From Moringa oleifera (taxonomy: Eukaryota > Streptophyta > Magnoliopsida > Brassicales > Moringaceae): a stretch of 64,000 bases of DNA. The notes beneath the pieces were generated by a model. The model ran no database searches, was not told the DNA's origin, and saw only the letters and a list, made by a program, of their open reading frames with translations. Position numbers and translations under genes: made by a program. Positions 34,905 through 47,070 of this stretch are shown piece by piece. The DNA lies in assembly GCA_021397835.1 (NCBI GenBank), contig JAJFZO010000087.1, positions 5,332,001-5,396,000 of the forward strand. The letters are read 5' to 3'. How positions within the stretch are numbered: the stretch's first letter is position 1; the number at the start of each line of letters is the position of its first letter.

Positions 34905-37900
34905 TCAATCACAATCTTCCCTTGTATATATTAATCCACCATCATCCATAAGATCAAATACTTCAACTAATGATAAATTATTACAAACATATGTCTGATC
35001 TATACCAACCTCGCTTAAGTCATCTTTTTCATAATCCTTTCGAGGTGTTGTCAATACAATTGACCATTTAGCATCACCTGGATCTTCAACATAAAACACT
35101 TGTTTTGTTTTCGATGTCAATATGAACATATCATAATATAATTAAGATCTACTAATACAAAATCTAAGTCATCAATTTTAACACCATTACTATTCTTGAC
35201 ATAGTCAAATTTAAAAATTGATACTCTGAATGTTGTATAATTGAATTTCCATGTCTTTTGTATCACTCCATAAAAAGACAAATCTCCATAGATTGGACTT
35301 TCATGGTTTTTGCAATCAAAGTCACCATTGATGAACCCTTAGATGGTCTTGAGCTTTTGTATAAAATCCACAACTATTTTATGATATACCCATGATATTT
35401 GATTATGGTAAATTAAGGACCATGAGCAATCATCCATCGTAAAGTAGGCAAAAGTTCATGATGGGACAAAGAAAGTTAATATTCCACCTATGCATCATAA
35501 TTTCTCAAACTAAGTAACACATAGATGGACATTAAAAAAAGATAAATAATTATGTTCAAAAATTATTCTATCTCTTACCTTATTGCATAGCCAATTAGTG
35601 AAGGTACGATTATTTTCATTATGTAACCACTTAAGTTTTCTCAACTTGATTGGATTAGCCATTCTAAGTTGGTTTATATGTTCGCTACATTTTTAAATGA
35701 AGTTAATGAAACTAAAGGAAATTATGATAATTAATAACAATAATGTGAATGAAATTACCTTATACACAGTTGAACTTCATTGGTGTTCAATAGAATATAT
35801 AAGTGAGCTTGTTGTAAAAGATCATGGGAAACTTTCTTCATGTAACCACTAGACAATGGTTTACAATTTTGAGTTGAGTGATCATAAACATTCTTCTTTA
35901 TGGGAATCCCAATGACATCCAAGTTGAATAAATGGTTAACACAAAATTCTAATGCCTCTTTTGCTATGTATACTTTAGCTATACACCCCTTTAGCTTATT
36001 ATGATTTTGCACATATTCCTTTAATACTTTCATGTATCTTTCAAATTGATACATCCATCACGAGTACACAGGATCACAAAGCTTTATTTCTCTAATTAGA
36101 TGAACATTGAGATGAACCATAATATCATAAAAACTTAGAGGAAAATACTTCTCCAACAGACATAACATTATCACTAGTTCACTTTGCATACCATGTAACT
36201 TCACCACATCAACAACTTTTTCGCATAAAAGGTTAAAAAATATACAAAATCTTTTATGTGCATATATGACATGTTTATGTAACAATTCTCGTAAAGCGAC
36301 GGGCAATAATAATTGCATTAATGTATGAGAATCATGAGACTTCAACCCGTGTAACTTTAGATCTTTTAAGGATACAACATTTTGAATGTTTGAAGAGTAT
36401 CCATCTGGCACTTTTATCTCACTTAATACCTTACGAAATTGTCTCTTCTCAATTTGTGATAAGGTGAAGCAAGCTGGGGGTAGAAATATATCATTATTTT
36501 GAACTTGCGACGTCAATTTGGACCGTAAACTCATCTCTTCAAGATCCTTTCTAGTAGCAAGACCATTTTGAGATTTGCCAGTAATATCAAGTAGTGTCCC
36601 AATAACACTATCACATACTTTCTTTTTTTTTTTTTGGTGCATCACATCAAGCACATGTCTTACATGCAATGATTTACAATATGGTAATCCAAAGAATATC
36701 GATTTCTTTTTCCACCACAATAAGACAATATCCTCTTTATTTCGCTTGTTTCGTGTTTTTGACTTGCTTCATGTGTTTTGTATTTTACAAACTTTCACTA
36801 ACACTTCATTAAGTTAATAGAGGTAGGGCAATTTTGAATTCTTGGTCCCTATTGAACACCGTGCCCTATAAATGACATCTTTTTACTATGTGGCAAACGA
36901 CATGAATACGTATTTTCATCACATACAAGACCTGCATAATACTTTTTTACTGTAGAACTAGATAAATTATCATATGCAGGAAAATCCATGATAACACTGC
37001 TTTCAAGTATAATGACTCTTTATTATATGCATCATAAACTTGAATAGCAATTTCCCATAACATTTTTCAAATATTTAATTAGCAGTGCCAAATAGACATT
37101 GACATAATTCCCAAGTTACATAGGACCTGATATCAATAGTGCAAGCATCATAAACTTTTTCTTCATTGTTAGTTAAGCTGGTAAATTATATGTCACTATG
37201 ACTACAGGCCAACAAATGTAATGGCTACTTAAGGAATTATGTGGATTCCATCTGCTAAAATGGCAAGCCTCAAGTTTTGGGGCTCAGGTGTGAATTTTGG
37301 CCACATGAAATCTATTAACTTTCAAGATGGTGCATCTGATGGATGCCTCAATTGACCATTTATTTCTCTTTGCCTTGATTGCCATTTAAGTTGTTCAAAT
37401 GTTTTAAAGCATATGAACATTTTCTTATATTTAGTATTAGTGAAAAATACCATAATATCTTTATAGGCACCCCTTACTTAATTTTTTTACTATGCTTTGT
37501 CATTTTCCATTTAAAAACACTGCACATTGGGCATTGAGTCTCATCTTGGTGCTTTTTCGATATAAAATGTAATTATTTGGACATGCATGTATATTTTCAT
37601 AATCCATACCAACGCATTTAAGGTTTTCTTTGCTTTATACATGGAAAGCGACATTTCATTATTCTTAAACAACATTTTGGATACTAATTGTAATGGTTCA
37701 TTGAAGCTTTGATCAAACCAATTGTACTTCATTTTCAAGTTGCAAAATTTCACTGAAGCAGATAATTTGTTGAATTTCACTGCTCCAGGGTACAAAAGTT
37801 TCTCAACATCTCCAAGTAATCTTTCAAAATGATATGGGTTACTATCATACTTAGTAAAAGCTTTATGCACCATCTCTGTTGTATTATTCACTTCAGCTTC

Positions 37901-38190
37901 ATATACAATTTTCTACTCAACTTTAGGATTCTTACTTATAAAAGACCTAAATAAGGTTTCTTTTTCGTGCCATATCCAATTCTAATAACTATGATCCACT
38001 CCATTGATAAACAAATGATCCTGAATCTCATGTGGAGTATTATATTTCATATTACCACACTTAGTGCATGGACAACATATGAATTCATAATTCTCTGCAT
38101 TGTAAATTGCAAAATCCAAGAATTTCTCTACCTTTTACCATATTCTTTTGACCTTCTATCAGCAACCATCCATGTTTTATCCGTTGTTAT
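34905..38190 (-). pseudogene. TNP2-type transposase remnant
   Basis: The minus strand starts at about 38185 with WMVADRRSKEYG (transposase-associated domain), HEIQDHLFINGVDHSY (about 38040-37990) and KLLYPGAVKFNKLSA to MYKAKKTLNAL (37820-37615). The core has SLHVRHVLDVMH (about 36670-36640) with later blocks DLKLHGLKSHDSHTLMQLLL and LCLLEKYFPLSFYDIMVHL (36360-36110). It continues with FERYMKVLKEYV and GCIAKVYIAKEALEF (36045-35930) and DUF4216-like QVFYVEDPGDAKW (about 35095-35055). This is the En/Spm transposase with C-terminal DUF4218/DUF4216 parts, broken by many stops. Confidence 0.85.
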
Positions 38191-38639
38191 GTTAACGAGT
38201 GTATCCTACAAGAATGTATATATGTAAGTATGCATGTCATCTAAACTGCAAAGTTAAGTGGTCCTACACCATTCAGGAATGTACATTTATGTCAAGTATC
38301 TGTAAATCATTGTTTTTTCTATTTTGTAAAAATTTCAACAACATATCCTTATAATTCTCCAATACAACACTTATATAAATATGAGTGATTGTTTTTTATT
38401 AAAACATTTACTAATATCAATTAGTATGTATCCGAAGAACAATAAAGAAAATATTGTGCAAAATTTTTACAAAATAAAATAAATAATAATGCACTTACTG
38501 CACATAAATATAACATTATCAAACTATCCAATCTGGATAATTCAAGAATTATTAGCAAACTATTTATATCGATGCACATTTAAAACATGTAAATGATAGT
38601 AAATATTTATTAATAAATTTTCAAACCATAGCTAAAGAT

Positions 38640-39480
38640 CAATGCCTTAAAACTTAATTAATAATAATAATTATGAGTAATAATTATTTATTCTCTAATT
38701 GTTAATATAAAAGTATTTATCAAATCAAGAAATAAGGATATGAAAATATTTTTATCATTCTACGACATTTAATTATTTTACATCTAATTAATTAAAAAAT
38801 ATTCATTTAATTAATTATCTCACTAAATCTATTTACAAATTAAAAATAATTAGCTACTAATTAATTAATTAATCTAGTTTTTAAAAATTTAATTAATTAT
38901 TTAACATCTACTTAATCACTTAACATCGACTTAATTAATTATTTATCTAATTAACATTCACTTAATACCTAATTAACATCTAACTCCTTTCTGATTAACT
39001 AAGAAACATCTAATTAATTAATTAATTATCTAACTAATACCTTACTATAAACTCAAATTAGTTAGTTACTAACCAATTAATAAATTAATATATAATTAAC
39101 CAAGAAACATCTAATTATATTTTCTCTAAACATCTAACTAACATATAATTAATCATTTGAAATCTGATTAATTTTTTAACATTTACTTAATTATCTAGGA
39201 TTTACTTAATTAATTTATTTTTAATTATCATGTAAATAACATTTATTTGATCTCTGTTAATTATTCATCTATTTAACATTTAATTACTTTAATTCACATC
39301 TAATTAATTAAAAATCTAATTAATTAATTATCAAACTAACATCAAATTAGAGTCATATTAATTAGTTATAAACTAATTAATTAACATATAATTTCTTGAT
39401 TTATAACTAAATACCTAGTTAATATCTAATTGTTTATTAGCTTCTAATTAACATACACATACATAATGAAACATAAGAAA
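38640..39480. repeat. TAATTA-rich low-complexity tract inside the CACTA element
   Basis: Repeated 'catctaattaattaatta'-type words of irregular spacing, almost free of G and C. It sits between the transposase start and the element's right end, where CACTA elements commonly carry subterminal repeats. Confidence 0.6.
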
Positions 39481-40458
39481 CTCATATATACATTAAATAT
39501 TAACATACCCATATAATTATATACACATTGAAAATTCATGTACTTATATATCAATATATCCATATACCTATTGAAAATTAATATACCCATATACATTATA
39601 CACATTAAACATTAAAAAATCCAAAAAAATCAAACATTAAAGTACCCACATAAGGATTAAACTACTCACATGCAAATCAAGATTACGATACCAAATATTC
39701 CATAGATTAAACTTTCTGTAAATGATATATATGTATATCTCTCTTCACTCACTTCTTTCTTCACTTATATGTCTCTTCACTCACATCTCTCTTCACTTTA
39801 CTAAAAAATTTGAGATCTCGAAAAATGGGAGGAAGATTCACATATTTATCATGCAAGGAGGAAGAAATCTTTAAAAATGGGGGAAGATATACTCGAATAG
39901 GTGGCTAGCGAATGAATTGATCGGGAGGACAAACTAAAGATCATCTCATTTCATGGAAAATCGGTCGAATAAAAGAACCAGTCGGTGATGAAGAAGCACA
40001 TTGGTAAGAGGACAATGGTGATAAAGAAGAACATCGACGAGAGGACAATGGTGCGACAGGATGAAGAGAAAACAATTGCCAAGGAATATAGTTCCCAAAA
40101 CCCAGATTTTGATACCTAAATTTGGGTATCAGGATCTTTATATATGAAACCTTTCTCATCGATTTATTCTTGAACTAATGAGAAAGAGAGGTTATCACAT
40201 CAGTTCAAAACAAAACCGACATGAAATTGTATGAATTTGACATTAGTCTTTTTCTTGTTTAAGCTTGTACATTTAATTTGAGAAAAGAATTAATATTAAT
40301 AAAATAAATAATTATAATTATTTTATTTTGTAAGATAAATATAAAAAATTTTAATTAAATTCATTTTTTGTTTTATGTCCTAAAATATAAGTTGGTTTAT
40401 TTATATTCTATTGTTAATTTTTTTAATGATGTTTCAAATGAGAGTTTTCAGTGTAGTA

Positions 40459-41940
40459 ATTTTGGATTTTAAAAAATCAAATAACATAGAGAAAATTTTC
40501 CATTTTGTCATAAAAATTATCTCTTTTCACAAAAGTAACCTACATTACTACTTTAAGTTTTTCTAGCACTTATACCTATTTTTGATTAATGGAGGAAAAA
40601 GGGTTTGAAAAAGAAAAAGATAGGAGTATGTATTGTCCATTCTCTCTCATAAATGGTTTCTTTGATAAACACAAACCTCTTTATCTCTCTCTAAGTTAAA
40701 AATAAACGTTACTGATTAGAAGGCTAATTTTTTGTGTCGAAATCCAACATTTTCTGAGATAAGTTTTTTTTTATTAAACATTAGGTTAAATTTGTCTGGA
40801 AAACATAATGTTTCATTGACTAAGTGAAGCCTAACTTCTTACTTACTAGTTACTCTACATTTAAGATACATTTTTGTTTTTAAAAATTTCTTCAAAATAA
40901 TATATACATCCATCTTGCACAATCACTGCCATATAATACAGCACTGATTGAGTCAACACTTTTGCACCGTTTTATTTGTCATTTCGTGCCATCTTCTATA
41001 TGCCAAAAACTGCAAATAATGTGGTCAAAGCCTTTTAAATCCTTAGTAAGCACTTATTTAGTATTTGGTGAGATATCTATGATTGGATCAACGGCTCCAT
41101 CTTAAGCCTTAACTAACGGTAACTTTTTTCAAATAAGAAAAAAATGAAGTGAGCCTTGGGAATATATGCTTTGAATGAGAATTTTGAGTTTAGAGTGATT
41201 ACATCCAATAAAGAAGTATTATAAATTACTTGTAGAGAAAATGCTTATAAATGAAAGCTTTGTGCAATTTGAGTTCAAGATGGGTCATTATATCAAATTA
41301 AGAGTGATTAGATTTATACTTGCATAGTTAATTCAAATTAGGGTTCAAGATGGGTCATTATATAATTGACGATACAAAAGAGATGCACAACATTCAAATT
41401 TTTTTATAATAAAGCTTGAAAAGCGAAAGAACATGCATTGTCCCTAATATGTGGTGATCTAGTTAAATCTTATCAATAATTATCTTTGTATTATCATGTT
41501 TGAATAGTATAATTCTCGTGTCATAACTCAGATATTTACAAATGAATCAAACAATCAGTTTAGATATTTTTTTGTGATACTTATTAATTATTAAGGGGTT
41601 TTCATTCATAAATCATATTAATAATAACAATTGATAGAACCCACTTGAAAGGTTTGTTTAATAGTATTGGACACAATCATCTTACAAGTCCTAATTCTTT
41701 TACTCAGATGTTGGTAGTCGAAAAAACTTATGATTTGAATTTTCTATAAATGTTGGTTAATGCATAACATTGATTGTTAGTTAGTTCGCCTTAATGATTT
41801 GAATTTTGAAACTTGTAAAAGTATTGATGTAGAGCTTGTTAGAGCTGTTCATTATTGGATATTGATATTCAAAGCTCATTGGATGTGCAATTAACAAAGG
41901 TTTGATTTTTCCTTACGAGATATATTATCTCGTTGTTTGA
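40459..41940. other. Intergenic region between two transposons
   Basis: No gene recognised. A 21-base word (gttcaagatgggtcattatat) occurs at 41273-41293 and again at 41343-41363. Confidence 0.4.
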
Positions 41941-41949
41941 AACATAATT

Positions 41950-42240
41950 GTCACACCACATTAGATACATTATCGCATTGTTGGTACAATCACAGTTAAC
42001 TATTTATAATTTGTTTTCGCACTATTTTTGTTATAGTTATTGCACCATTTGTAGTTTCAACGGTGATAGCGTTTCCACATTACATATACTTTATACTTAG
42101 TAACTATCAGTTCATTTTATTATAGTTTTTGCACCATTTAATAATCTCATTTTCATACCATTCAACAAATATTTGCACAATTTGACTAGTGTTTTCTCAT
42201 CATTTAACAAATATTTGTACCATTTGATTAGTAACTGTAA
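41950..42240 (-). repeat. 22-bp repeat array, left, inverted orientation
   Basis: Words such as 'tcgcactattttt', 'ttgcaccattt', 'catttgcac...' and 'ttgtaccatttgatt' recur at 20-45 base spacing. Their reverse complement is the AATGGTGCGAAA word of the other arrays in this element. Confidence 0.6.
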
Positions 42241-42241
42241 T

Positions 42242-42457
42242 TTATATTATAATTTTGTGTAATTTACATCTATGCATATAAACATTGTAATTTACACCTA
42301 CATGTGCATATAAGCTATTTATAAATATCGCAATGGCCGTTTTCTTTCTTATTGTGACTATCACAGCATCGTCATGCTTAATCAATATGTTAGCTAGTAA
42401 GCTCTTCATTATCTTCAGAATATGTGCTCCATAATTGCCATTAGATAAATATACCAA
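42242..42457 (-). pseudogene. Ulp1-like protease C-terminal remnant
   Basis: Minus-strand frame includes YLSNGNYGAHILKIMKSLLA and then RKKTAIAIFINS. In active C48 proteases the equivalent position is GxDCG; here the Asp-Cys pair is replaced by a single Tyr, so the catalytic Cys is gone. Upstream on the minus strand (about 42560-42540) VIEKIPQ is the preceding block, interrupted before joining this one. Confidence 0.6.
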
Positions 42458-43271
42458 AATTCATATTAAACATTTTCTTAGATAGAAACACAAAATCAAA
42501 ATAAATGTTTACTTACAAGTCTTTTTATTGAGGTATTTTCTCAATGACATGCATGTTGAACCCTAGAGGGCATTGAAGGACATCGCGATTATAGTGTTTG
42601 ATGAAGTAACCTATGCTCGACATGAGGCCAACTGACATATACCGCAGAGGATTCATCTATCTTCGTCGTACATATTCGACGACTTCTTCTTGAAACAGTC
42701 ATGCACCTTAATGGCCATTTTATCCAGATTGGCCACAGTTGTGTGTTAATGTTGGTTGCCCATATTGCATGGGAATATAAGTTGTAAAAAAAAAAAAGGA
42801 ACAACTATAAATACTATTGTACATTAAACAAAAGAAGTACCACTAACTATCTTAACCAGAAGTATGTACATTTTTCGCCTCATGCCATGGGCAACAATTG
42901 TCACAATCAGTTTCTCATACCTTGGCTAGCAAAGTGTCATCCCATTTGTTTAGATGATAGTTATTATTTAGTAGGGTCCTTCTACGTGTTACTCCCCTTG
43001 GTATGTGATGTGTGTTATTTCTAATGTTTTTTGCAAGAAAAAAAAAACATAGTTTTGAATTATATACATTAAAATTTTATTTGTAAATGATAATAAATTA
43101 AAGAAATTATTGGTAACTTACAAACAAAAATGAATCCACCAAGCATATATCCTATTAGTAAATATGGAGGAACTATTCTTATCGACATCAGAAGACATAC
43201 AAGTATGCCATGATATGTTGAATATAACAAATAAATATGCTTAATTAACTAGTGCCAAAAAAAAAATCAAA

Positions 43272-43511
43272 CAATGGTGCAAAAAAAGATCAACAATTGG
43301 TGCGAAAAGACCAAGAATTGGTGCGAAAGTGATATGAATACAGTGCGATAAAGTGATGTGAGAATGGTGTGAAATAACAATAAATGGTGCGAAAATGACA
43401 ATGAAACATGAACTGTGTGAAATGATATGAATGTGGTGCGAAAGTAATATGAAGATGATGCCAAAATGATGTCAATATGGTGAAAAAAAAATCACACTTA
43501 ATAGTACAAAA
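43272..43511 (+). repeat. 22-bp repeat array (AATGGTGCGAAA type)
   Basis: About eleven units with starts near 43272, 43296, 43318, 43341, 43363, 43383, 43413, 43433, 43457, 43477 and 43502. Consensus is roughly ATGGTGCGAAAGTGATATGA, with a strongly conserved GGTGCGAAA core and variable tail. It gives long minus-strand frames rich in F, H and T that are by-products of the repeat. Confidence 0.75.
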
Positions 43512-44466
43512 ACCAGATGCAATGAACACCGATCTAGCCAATTTAAAGGCTCCTCAAACTCCATGAAGGAAGTTGCAGTAGGATGAACCTCAATTATGAT
43601 CTTGTAGCTAGATTATCCAAAATGAAAATAGATTTTTAAAATTAAAATAGAAAAATAATACAATTATTAAACACTTACTAAAATGGTAATAACTTTTGTT
43701 TGATTTTTTGAAGATCATGTAAGCGTGCACCAACTCTTTAGAAATCAAGCTGTCAAGCCTATATCATGCACATTTAAGGCTCTTTTATGGTGCTTGTTGA
43801 TTACATGAGGGTCCATGTAAGGGCTGCTATGAAAATGGGACCTTTTACGAGTCTTTCTAACTAGTACTTGGTGCTGATCCTGCCGTACATCATTACATGG
43901 ACTCTCATTACCATCATTATGGTGTGTATCAAAAGTTTGTTCCCTAATTTTTGGTAATGGTAGGATGTTTTTTATGACACAATAAATACCCCACCATTAT
44001 TGACAAAGATGATGAGGTTGCACCATCTTTTTTACTTACCACATCTATTTCCTTTGTTATTTTTTGTTACTTTTAAATATATTAAAAAAATAAAAAATGT
44101 GAAAGACTATACTCTCCAACATTAAGAAGCAAATAAACTTAGTAAAATAAAAATAAAAATCTCACATTAGTGTGTATGGGAGCAGCATAAAAGACCGATG
44201 AACATTCATATCCGATTACTTGTCTGTCGATCGTCAACTACATCATTTCAACTAGCTGTGCCTATTATAGAGTGACCAATGACTTGACGGCCTCGATGCG
44301 TGCCATGAAGGCATCTATTGTTCCCATCAATTACACTTTTATTGCTTTAAGTGTCCGATTGAATGGTCATCCATAGCCTCTATTCTAAACTCCATTCTCC
44401 TCAACCCATCTTTTGAAATGGCTATTCATCGACCAAGTTAGATACGAACTTATTTGCTCTTATTGC

Positions 44467-44970
44467 TAAGGGTATTAACAGCTCAGTTCAAACCAGTGAA
44501 CCAAACCTTAACTTCTATAATTTGAATTGGATCAAAATCATTTATAATAATTTTGATTCTAAACCATTACTGAAATCATTTTAAATATAATTCAGTTATG
44601 GTTCATAAAAAATTTAAACCGAAATCGAAATCGATGGTTCAAAACTGACAGTTTTGATTTGGTTCCTAATTAAAAATGTATAAAATAATTTAGTTATATA
44701 TATATATATATACACATATATTAATAAAAGAAAAGTGACCACTTAGTCATCTTATTTTTATTCAAAAATATCTTCTTAAGAATGAGTTGAATCTATTTTA
44801 AACTGACTTTGAATCTAATCTAGATTTTAACCGAATCTAAACAACTTTCGAATCGAACCTTAATCGAAACTAAAGTTTAACAATTCAAATTCTGGTTCAT
44901 CCTAACATTGAACCTTGAACCGACGATTTGGCATTGAAATCGAACCAAACCCGAATCGTAGCCACCTTTA
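44467..44970. mobile_element. hAT-like MITE nested in the DUF1985/Ulp1 element
   Basis: 504 bp without coding capacity. Ends TAAGGGTATTAACAG and, inverted, TAAAGGTGGCTACGA are similar and hAT-like. Both subterminal regions are rich in AACC/GAACC words. The flanking octamers CTTATTGC (44459-44466) and CTTACTAC (44971-44978) agree at six of eight positions, as expected of an old 8-bp hAT target duplication. Confidence 0.55.
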
Positions 44971-45129
44971 CTTACTACCTTCTTTAACTACTCCACCATT
45001 CTTCTTGCCTTATCTTCCCTACGCTTTGTTCTCTCCTCCCGACATATGTCGTCCTCTTCTTCAGTTTTCCTCTATCTTCCCCTCTCTCATTTCCTCTCTT
45101 ATATCCTGCCTCACTTTTTCATTTTGCAA

Positions 45130-45400
45130 AAAGGTGTGAAGAAAGTACAAATAAATGGTGCGAAATTGTGTAACTAAGGGTTAAAAAGTAAGAAACAAAA
45201 GGTGCCAAAGTTAACATATGGTGCGAAAATGATATTTAAAAGGTGTGAAATAAAAATTAATAGGTGCAAAAATGTAATTAAAAGATGCGAAATATGAAAT
45301 AAATGTAAAAACGTGACCAAAACAATACGAAACTGAAAATAAAATGTGATCAAAACAATATGAAATTATGAACTAAAAGGTTTGAGAAGTATATATCAAA
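45130..45400 (+). repeat. 22-bp repeat array, same family
   Basis: Units with cores AAGGTGTGAA, AATGGTGCGAAA, AGGTGCCAAA, ATGGTGCGAAAATGATAT, AGGTGTGAAA, AGGTGCAAAA and AGATGCGAAA at about 20-22 base spacing from 45133 to 45290, fading into CAAAACAATACGAAA-type units to 45400. Confidence 0.65.
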
Positions 45401-46049
45401 TTACAAACTAAAGTTGACTTACTTTTTTCGCTTATTTTTCTTTGTGGTTTCTAGTTTTCTTAGGCTCAACTGGCCTTTTATTAAAATTAAAATCTGCCTA
45501 CTGCGATCAAAAATAAAAAATAGTTGCAACAGAATCAAAATAGTCACAGTAGGTAGATCTGCCTTATTATCAGGTTGGACTTTTGGCACCACATAGATAA
45601 GCACAATAGTGGTTTAAACCCTTAAAAATATGGAGTTTCAATCTCAACCTCTGATGCAATGAGGTTCTTAGCATTCATCTATAAATGAAAGATAGAATGC
45701 AAATATTAACATTTACTTACTAAAAAAAAAATTAAAACTCATAAAAAGTAGATACTTTCTAATTTCGTAAAAGTTAGCCTCATTGAGTCACCTCGAGGCA
45801 TTAAGGTGAAAGACCAGCGAAGAAATCATAGTAAAGCATCAAAAGACACTTTTTTTTTGTCAAAATATTTCCTAAATTAGGAATCTCCTAAAAAGCAGAT
45901 ATTTATTGTTGAAAATTTTGAAATATATTACGTAAAATTCAATTCAAAGTACTAAAAAAAAAATAGAAAAATGATATTAAAACTATCTACTTACTCGCAA
46001 GACCCATGCGAAGCCATAAAGGTTATAAGACCATTGGTCTTAGGATTTC

Positions 46050-46680
46050 AATTTGATATAGTTGCCTTGAACTATGCCAAAAAGTGCATAAAAAGTGCAA
46101 TTCTCCATGGATAGCATTGAAGCAGTCTAAATCATCCACCAAATGCATGTGCCATGGAGGGATCAACTGATGCTCTCCACACCCCATTAATCATTCATGC
46201 AACATGTAGACTAAACATAGCTTCACTGCATCCTCAAGGTAGTCAAAAACTCCTCTTGGCAACTTGGCCTTCACCGAAGCCTTATTTAACTTACCTTATG
46301 CACCAAAATATCTATGGAAGATGTTGGACTCTCATGCTTTAATTGATGCTATCTCTGGCATGTCATCAGATCTCAAATCAGTGATGAGGTAGAACTTAGT
46401 GGCCCTCAATGTCACCTCATGTGACCTAACAAAAAAATGCAATCGGTTTTAGGTTAATTCTTCACCCAAACTAACATGTTGTCCATTATTTGTGCATTGA
46501 ACTTTAGAAGGGTTAGTTCAAGAAAGTGACTAAAAATAGTGGTCTTGAATAAGTCTCTTATCTGGCCACCATCCCTTAATCCTTCAAACATCGACTCAAT
46601 CGTTGATTATCCATCAGTATCATAATGTTTCATGATCTTTACCTTATTTGACTTTGAAGACTTTTGATACCGGTACCATC
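46050..46680 (-). pseudogene. DUF1985-like domain remnant
   Basis: Minus-strand translation gives ESMFEGLRDGGQIRDLFKTT, then FSHFLELTLLKFNAQIMDNM (about 46560-46470), then TDCIFLLGH (about 46445-46420), with stops and frame changes between and after. The pattern of a 'F-x-FL-x-L-x-x-L-KFNAQ' block followed by a 'D-x-x-F-x-x-G' block is that of DUF1985, found fused or linked to Ulp1 proteases in plant transposons. Confidence 0.5.
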
Positions 46681-46779
46681 TCTACATAGCAAAATCAAAA
46701 CATAGAAAAGATATAGGTAAACATCTAAATCGATTTGAAAACATACTAATTTCTACCTAAATGATGTAAAACTATATTG

Positions 46780-47070
46780 CAGAATGGTGCGATAACATGA
46801 CATAAATGGTGCGATAAAGTGTGAAATAGTTTAATAACTTAAATGAAAATGGTGCAAAAATTAATAGTGAAAAGGGAGCAAAAGTATATAATAAATGGCA
46901 TAAAACTATGAACACAATAGTATGAATCAATTGTGAGAAACGAATTGAGAAATAGTACGAAAGAACGATCCAAATGAGTGCACAGTATGATTGACAATGG
47001 TGTGAACATTGTGCTTGAGAAAAATGCGAAAGAATCGAAAATAAATAACACAAACATTATCAAAACTAGT
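46780..47070 (+). repeat. 22-bp repeat array, right
   Basis: Units such as GAATGGTGCGATAACATGACAT (about 46783), AAATGGTGCGATAAAGTG (about 46804), AATGGTGCAAAAATTAAT (about 46848) and CAATGGTGTGAACATTGTG (about 46996), with more diverged copies between. Plus-strand orientation, as in the arrays at 43272 and 45130. Confidence 0.6.

Larger units (their letters stand above)
32133..40458 (-). mobile_element. CACTA (En/Spm) transposon, degraded
   Basis: Minus-strand remains occur in normal CACTA order: transposase-associated domain and TNP2 transposase (about 38190-35000) and then a Ulp1-like protease (about 33060-32350). Candidate ends are CACTATA-TGAAAA at 32133 and, inverted, TACTACACTGAAAA at 40458; they differ by one gap and a few bases. 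The flanking three-base duplications no longer match. The size of about 8.3 kb is normal for an autonomous element. Numerous stops show it cannot encode its proteins. Confidence 0.7.
41950..47070 (-). mobile_element. DUF1985/Ulp1-bearing DNA transposon, degraded
   Basis: The minus strand carries a DUF1985-like domain (about 46680-46050) and a Ulp1 protease end (42457-42290), a pair known from plant Mutator-like and some CACTA elements. Four arrays of a degenerate ~22-bp repeat accompany the coding remains. The left array (41950-42240) is inverted relative to the other three, as subterminal repeats of a DNA transposon would be. Terminal inverted repeats and target duplications could not be defined, so superfamily and limits are open. 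Confidence 0.55.

Noticed and set aside
38480..39560. Possible CRISPR-like regular repeat
   Set aside because: Words are irregularly spaced and AT-rich without unique spacers; plant nuclear context; subterminal low-complexity explains it.
43267..43541. Minus-strand frames rich in F, H, S and T
   Set aside because: They are translations of the 22-bp repeat array, not proteins.
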